From: an uncultured Lachnospiraceae bacterium
GTDB lineage: Bacteria > Bacillota > Clostridia > Lachnospirales > Lachnospiraceae
Reading direction: 5' to 3'
NCBI GenBank assembly: GCA_946566415.1
Contig: CAMNWW010000023.1
Coordinates: forward strand, 1 to 16,236
Length of the DNA stretch: 16,236 nt
This document shows positions 14,311 to 16,236 of the stretch, one piece after another. A model generated the notes under the pieces. That model was not told the DNA's origin and searched no databases. It was given only the letters and a program-made list of their open reading frames with translations. The first letter of the stretch is position 1. Every line of letters starts with the position of its first letter. Both the position numbers and the translations under genes were made by a program.

Positions 14311-14339
14311 ATTATATTCTTTTAAGAATTATTTGTCAA
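14311..14339 (-). promoter_or_regulatory. Consensus promoter of the cohesin/BIG2 gene with a palindrome in its spacer
   Basis: TTGACA (14339-14334), exactly 17 bases, then TATAAT (14316-14311): both boxes are perfect sigma-A consensus. The spacer contains ATTCTT-TT-AAGAAT (14316-14329), six-base half-sites around two bases. This is a plausible repressor site that would block RNA polymerase. The divergent XRE protein is the obvious candidate, by position only. Confidence 0.75.
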
Positions 14340-14431
14340 TATTTTATCCCTTGATAGTTCATATTTATTAATAATCGGTACACGTAGAATTCAATATAAA
14401 AAAGCATTTATTGAAAAAAAGGAGGTTACAA

Positions 14432-14770
14432 ATGTCTACAATTGACTCTGTAAAAATGGGGGAACGCATCAAAAAGCAACGTCTGTTAAACGGTTATTCC
14501 CGTGAAAAGCTTGCTGAAATGGCTGATATCACGCCCCGTTTCTGTTACGATCTTGAGCTTGGTCTGAAAAATATGTCCGTCAATACTCTCTGTAAGTTGT
14601 CCAATTCGCTAAATGTTCCCGTAGACTATATACTTTTCGGACCGGTTTCTGAAACAAATATCTTTGACTCTCTTATTGGGATTATCCGCACATGCCCACC
14701 CGATAAACTAGAACATCTGGAGCAGATCGTGTCACATTATATCCTGGCAGTCCAGGATACTGACGAATAG
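14432..14770 (+). CDS. XRE-family helix-turn-helix regulator
   Basis: A 112-residue protein. Residues 8-65 form an XRE/Cro-CI helix-turn-helix: MGERIKKQRLLNGYSREKLA, the recognition helix region TPRFCYDLELGLKNMSV, and LCKLSNSLNVPVDYILFG. The remaining 45 residues form a helical tail (DSLIGIIRTCPPDKLEHLEQIV), likely for dimer formation. The start at 14432 follows AAGGAGG (14419-14425) at ideal spacing; a TTG seven codons upstream has no such site. It is divergent from the cohesin/BIG2 gene and convergent with the right-hand dockerin gene. That position inside the cohesin/dockerin locus makes it the likely local regulator. No clear promoter of its own was recognised upstream. Confidence 0.9.
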   Translation: MSTIDSVKMGERIKKQRLLNGYSREKLAEMADITPRFCYDLELGLKNMSVNTLCKLSNSLNVPVDYILFGPVSETNIFDSLIGIIRTCPPDKLEHLEQIVSHYILAVQDTDE

Positions 14771-14771
14771 C

Positions 14772-14828
14772 GAGCGCTGAAAAAGGGAGGCCTTCCAATA
14801 ACTATTTTTAAGCTATTGGAAGGCGCTC
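14772..14828 (-). terminator. Strong terminator of the right-hand dockerin gene
   Basis: GCCTTCCAATA (14790-14800) pairs perfectly with TATTGGAAGGC (14814-14824), 11 base pairs around a 13-base loop. On the minus strand it is followed by CTCCCTTTTTC, giving a T tract for the leftward dockerin gene whose stop is at 14836. GAGCGC (14772-14777) and GCGCTC (14823-14828) offer an alternative longer pairing. The same stem may also slow transcription of the XRE gene coming from the left, although the plus-strand tail has no T run. Confidence 0.75.
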
Positions 14829-14835
14829 AAATCTC

Positions 14836-16236
14836 CTACACTGTATCGCTTTTCTTCGCCACATAATTTAATATGCGCATCAAATCAAACAGATTCACCG
14901 TTCCATTCCCATCAACATCCGCACGAGTGAATTTTTCTCCTGTAAGTGTTGTTTTCTTAGCAACATGGTTCAGGCACTCCATCAGGTCTAAAAGGTTCAC
15001 CGTACCGTCCTGATTGACGTCCCCACTTTTTACATCTATAAAAGCCAAACCGTTATCTTTCGCATATTGCTCTGCATAAGATCCTCTGGTTCCCTTAATC
15101 GTCACCTTTCTGTTTGTCTCAAAAGCGTGATCTCCAATGGTTGTAACACTCTTTGGAACAGTAATGACTGTTATATCTGAACTCCAGAACGCTGCAAAAC
15201 CAATCGTCGTTACTCCGTCCGGTATCGTGACTTCACTGGCCTGACTCTGTGAAAATGCATAGTCTTCAATCCCTGTCGCATTATCGACCAGTACCACTTC
15301 TTTCTTAGCCTGGGGTACGCGCACAATTTTTCCCGCCCTAGTATATAGGATACCATCCATGCTCATATAATTTGGATTTTCTTTATCTACGGAAATCTGA
15401 GAAAGTTCACTGCACCCCTGAAAGGCAAGCGTTGAAATGTCCGTAACCGTCTTCGGCAGACTGACTGACGTCACATTAACGCCATATGCAAAAACGCTCT
15501 GTTCATTACCATTCGCATAATGGCGATTACGGATAACCTTGATCTCAGTTCCGTTTACCATTTCTGGAATGACTGCGTCTGTTTCAAAGGCATCGTATTG
15601 AACCAAAGTCTCTCCCCACATATAAAGACCCCCTGGCTCTTCGTAAAAATCATATGGCCTTGGAGCATTACCGGAAAATCCAGCGTCCGCTATATAGTAT
15701 TTTCCACCAGCCTTAACGATACTGTTTCGGTGTCCCGAACCTGCTCCTGGGTCGTTTGCCGCATACCGGGCCCTGGCTTCAATTCCAGCTTTTGCACAAA
15801 GGGCATTGATAAAGGATGTATTTGCCCAACAGTCCCCCGCGCCGTTAAGGATCAGCCCGTAATATGATGAATAGGATGCACTATAGCTGTAATGTTCCGC
15901 AGCATATTGTGTAAATGATCTGACAAGTTCTGTTTCTGTCAGTGTTTTCCCTGATGTAATGTCACTATAAATTTTGTCTAGCATGTCGTCGACATATATA
16001 TCTGTATAGGAAATGACACTAACTGTTATGATCTGCGTATAAGCACCGCATGTCACGGTGACCGTAGACTTTCCTGGAGTATATTCTTTACTTGTCGGCG
16101 CCCCTTCTATGTACTCGGTTGTCCAATATCCACCGGCTTCATTCTTATAATAGATTTCTATTTTAGGCGAAATCATTCCGTTATTATCAACTTCCGCCGA
16201 ATCTCCGCTGACCCTGTATCGAACATTGCCGCCCAT
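14836..16236 (-). CDS. Transglutaminase-like, BspA-type LRR and dockerin protein (5' end outside window)
   Basis: A partial gene; 466 codons are visible and the frame is still open at the right edge, so the first Met here is probably internal. Visible residues 1-76 resemble an Ig-like beta domain. Residues about 80-200 are a transglutaminase-like core with Cys136 (NGAGDCWANTSF), His169 (GSGHRNSIV) and Asp184 (YYIADAGF). Residues 245-385 are BspA-type leucine-rich repeats (VTSVSLPKTVTDISTLAFQGC, TIPDGVTTIGFAAF, TVPKSVTTIGDHAF), typical of surface binding proteins. Residues 404-462 are a type I dockerin (GDVNQDGTVNLLDL and DVDGNGTVNLFDL), nearly identical to that of the protein at 9190-10473, so both should use the same cohesin. 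A signal peptide is expected upstream. It may bind and modify a host or food protein; the substrate is unknown. Confidence 0.9.
   Translation of the reverse strand: MGGNVRYRVSGDSAEVDNNGMISPKIEIYYKNEAGGYWTTEYIEGAPTSKEYTPGKSTVTVTCGAYTQIITVSVISYTDIYVDDMLDKIYSDITSGKTLTETELVRSFTQYAAEHYSYSASYSSYYGLILNGAGDCWANTSFINALCAKAGIEARARYAANDPGAGSGHRNSIVKAGGKYYIADAGFSGNAPRPYDFYEEPGGLYMWGETLVQYDAFETDAVIPEMVNGTEIKVIRNRHYANGNEQSVFAYGVNVTSVSLPKTVTDISTLAFQGCSELSQISVDKENPNYMSMDGILYTRAGKIVRVPQAKKEVVLVDNATGIEDYAFSQSQASEVTIPDGVTTIGFAAFWSSDITVITVPKSVTTIGDHAFETNRKVTIKGTRGSYAEQYAKDNGLAFIDVKSGDVNQDGTVNLLDLMECLNHVAKKTTLTGEKFTRADVDGNGTVNLFDLMRILNYVAKKSDTV

Noticed and set aside
11490..14325. Several plus-strand frames opposite the BIG2 repeats, all with similar Val/Ser/Thr-rich sequence
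   Set aside because: They repeat because the true repeats on the minus strand do; the proteins resemble no family and have no start signals.

Overview
The window reads as a chromosomal stretch of a gut-type Firmicute, most likely a Lachnospiraceae-like Clostridium relative. This is inferred from the moderate base composition, strong AGGAGG ribosome binding sites, paired DegV proteins, an EFR1-type ferredoxin protein, the BspA-like leucine-rich repeat/dockerin architecture and the zinc-ribbon membrane proteins. I cannot name the species from sequence alone.

Left part (1-8.8 kb). After a repeat fragment at the left edge come an EFR1-type flavodoxin/ferredoxin protein (+) and a DegV fatty-acid-binding protein (-) that is divergent from a TetR-type regulator (+). 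Next is a tight four-gene minus-strand operon: a zinc-ribbon/C-type-lectin membrane protein, a lipoprotein GH3 hydrolase resembling NagZ, a DUF89/ARMT1-like metal-dependent phosphatase-type protein, and a small protein of unknown function. A structured, hairpin-rich intergenic repeat (about 6226-6458) separates this operon from a second, divergent zinc-ribbon membrane protein (+). A MmcQ/YjbR-family protein and a second DegV protein follow on the minus strand.

Right part (9-16.2 kb). This is a compact cohesin/dockerin surface locus. Two proteins end in almost identical type I dockerins, and each carries a transglutaminase-like Cys-His-Asp core; one also has BspA-type leucine-rich repeats and runs off the right edge. 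Two further genes encode cohesin-like domains: a 308-residue protein with a C-terminal membrane anchor, and a long protein with an N-terminal cohesin, about eight BIG2 immunoglobulin-like repeats and a C-terminal anchor. The long gene is split by one in-frame TAA codon directly followed by ATG. An XRE-type regulator sits divergently between the long cohesin gene and the right-hand dockerin gene. The long gene has a consensus TTGACA-N17-TATAAT promoter whose spacer holds a palindrome.

Working model: the cohesin proteins display dockerin-bearing, transglutaminase-fold enzymes on the cell surface, like a minimal cellulosome but with no glycoside hydrolase in view. The in-frame stop would release the main scaffold from the cell. 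A hairpin terminator after the long gene would lower expression of the downstream cohesin/dockerin pair. The cohesin-dockerin partnership is inferred from gene order and domains, not shown directly.
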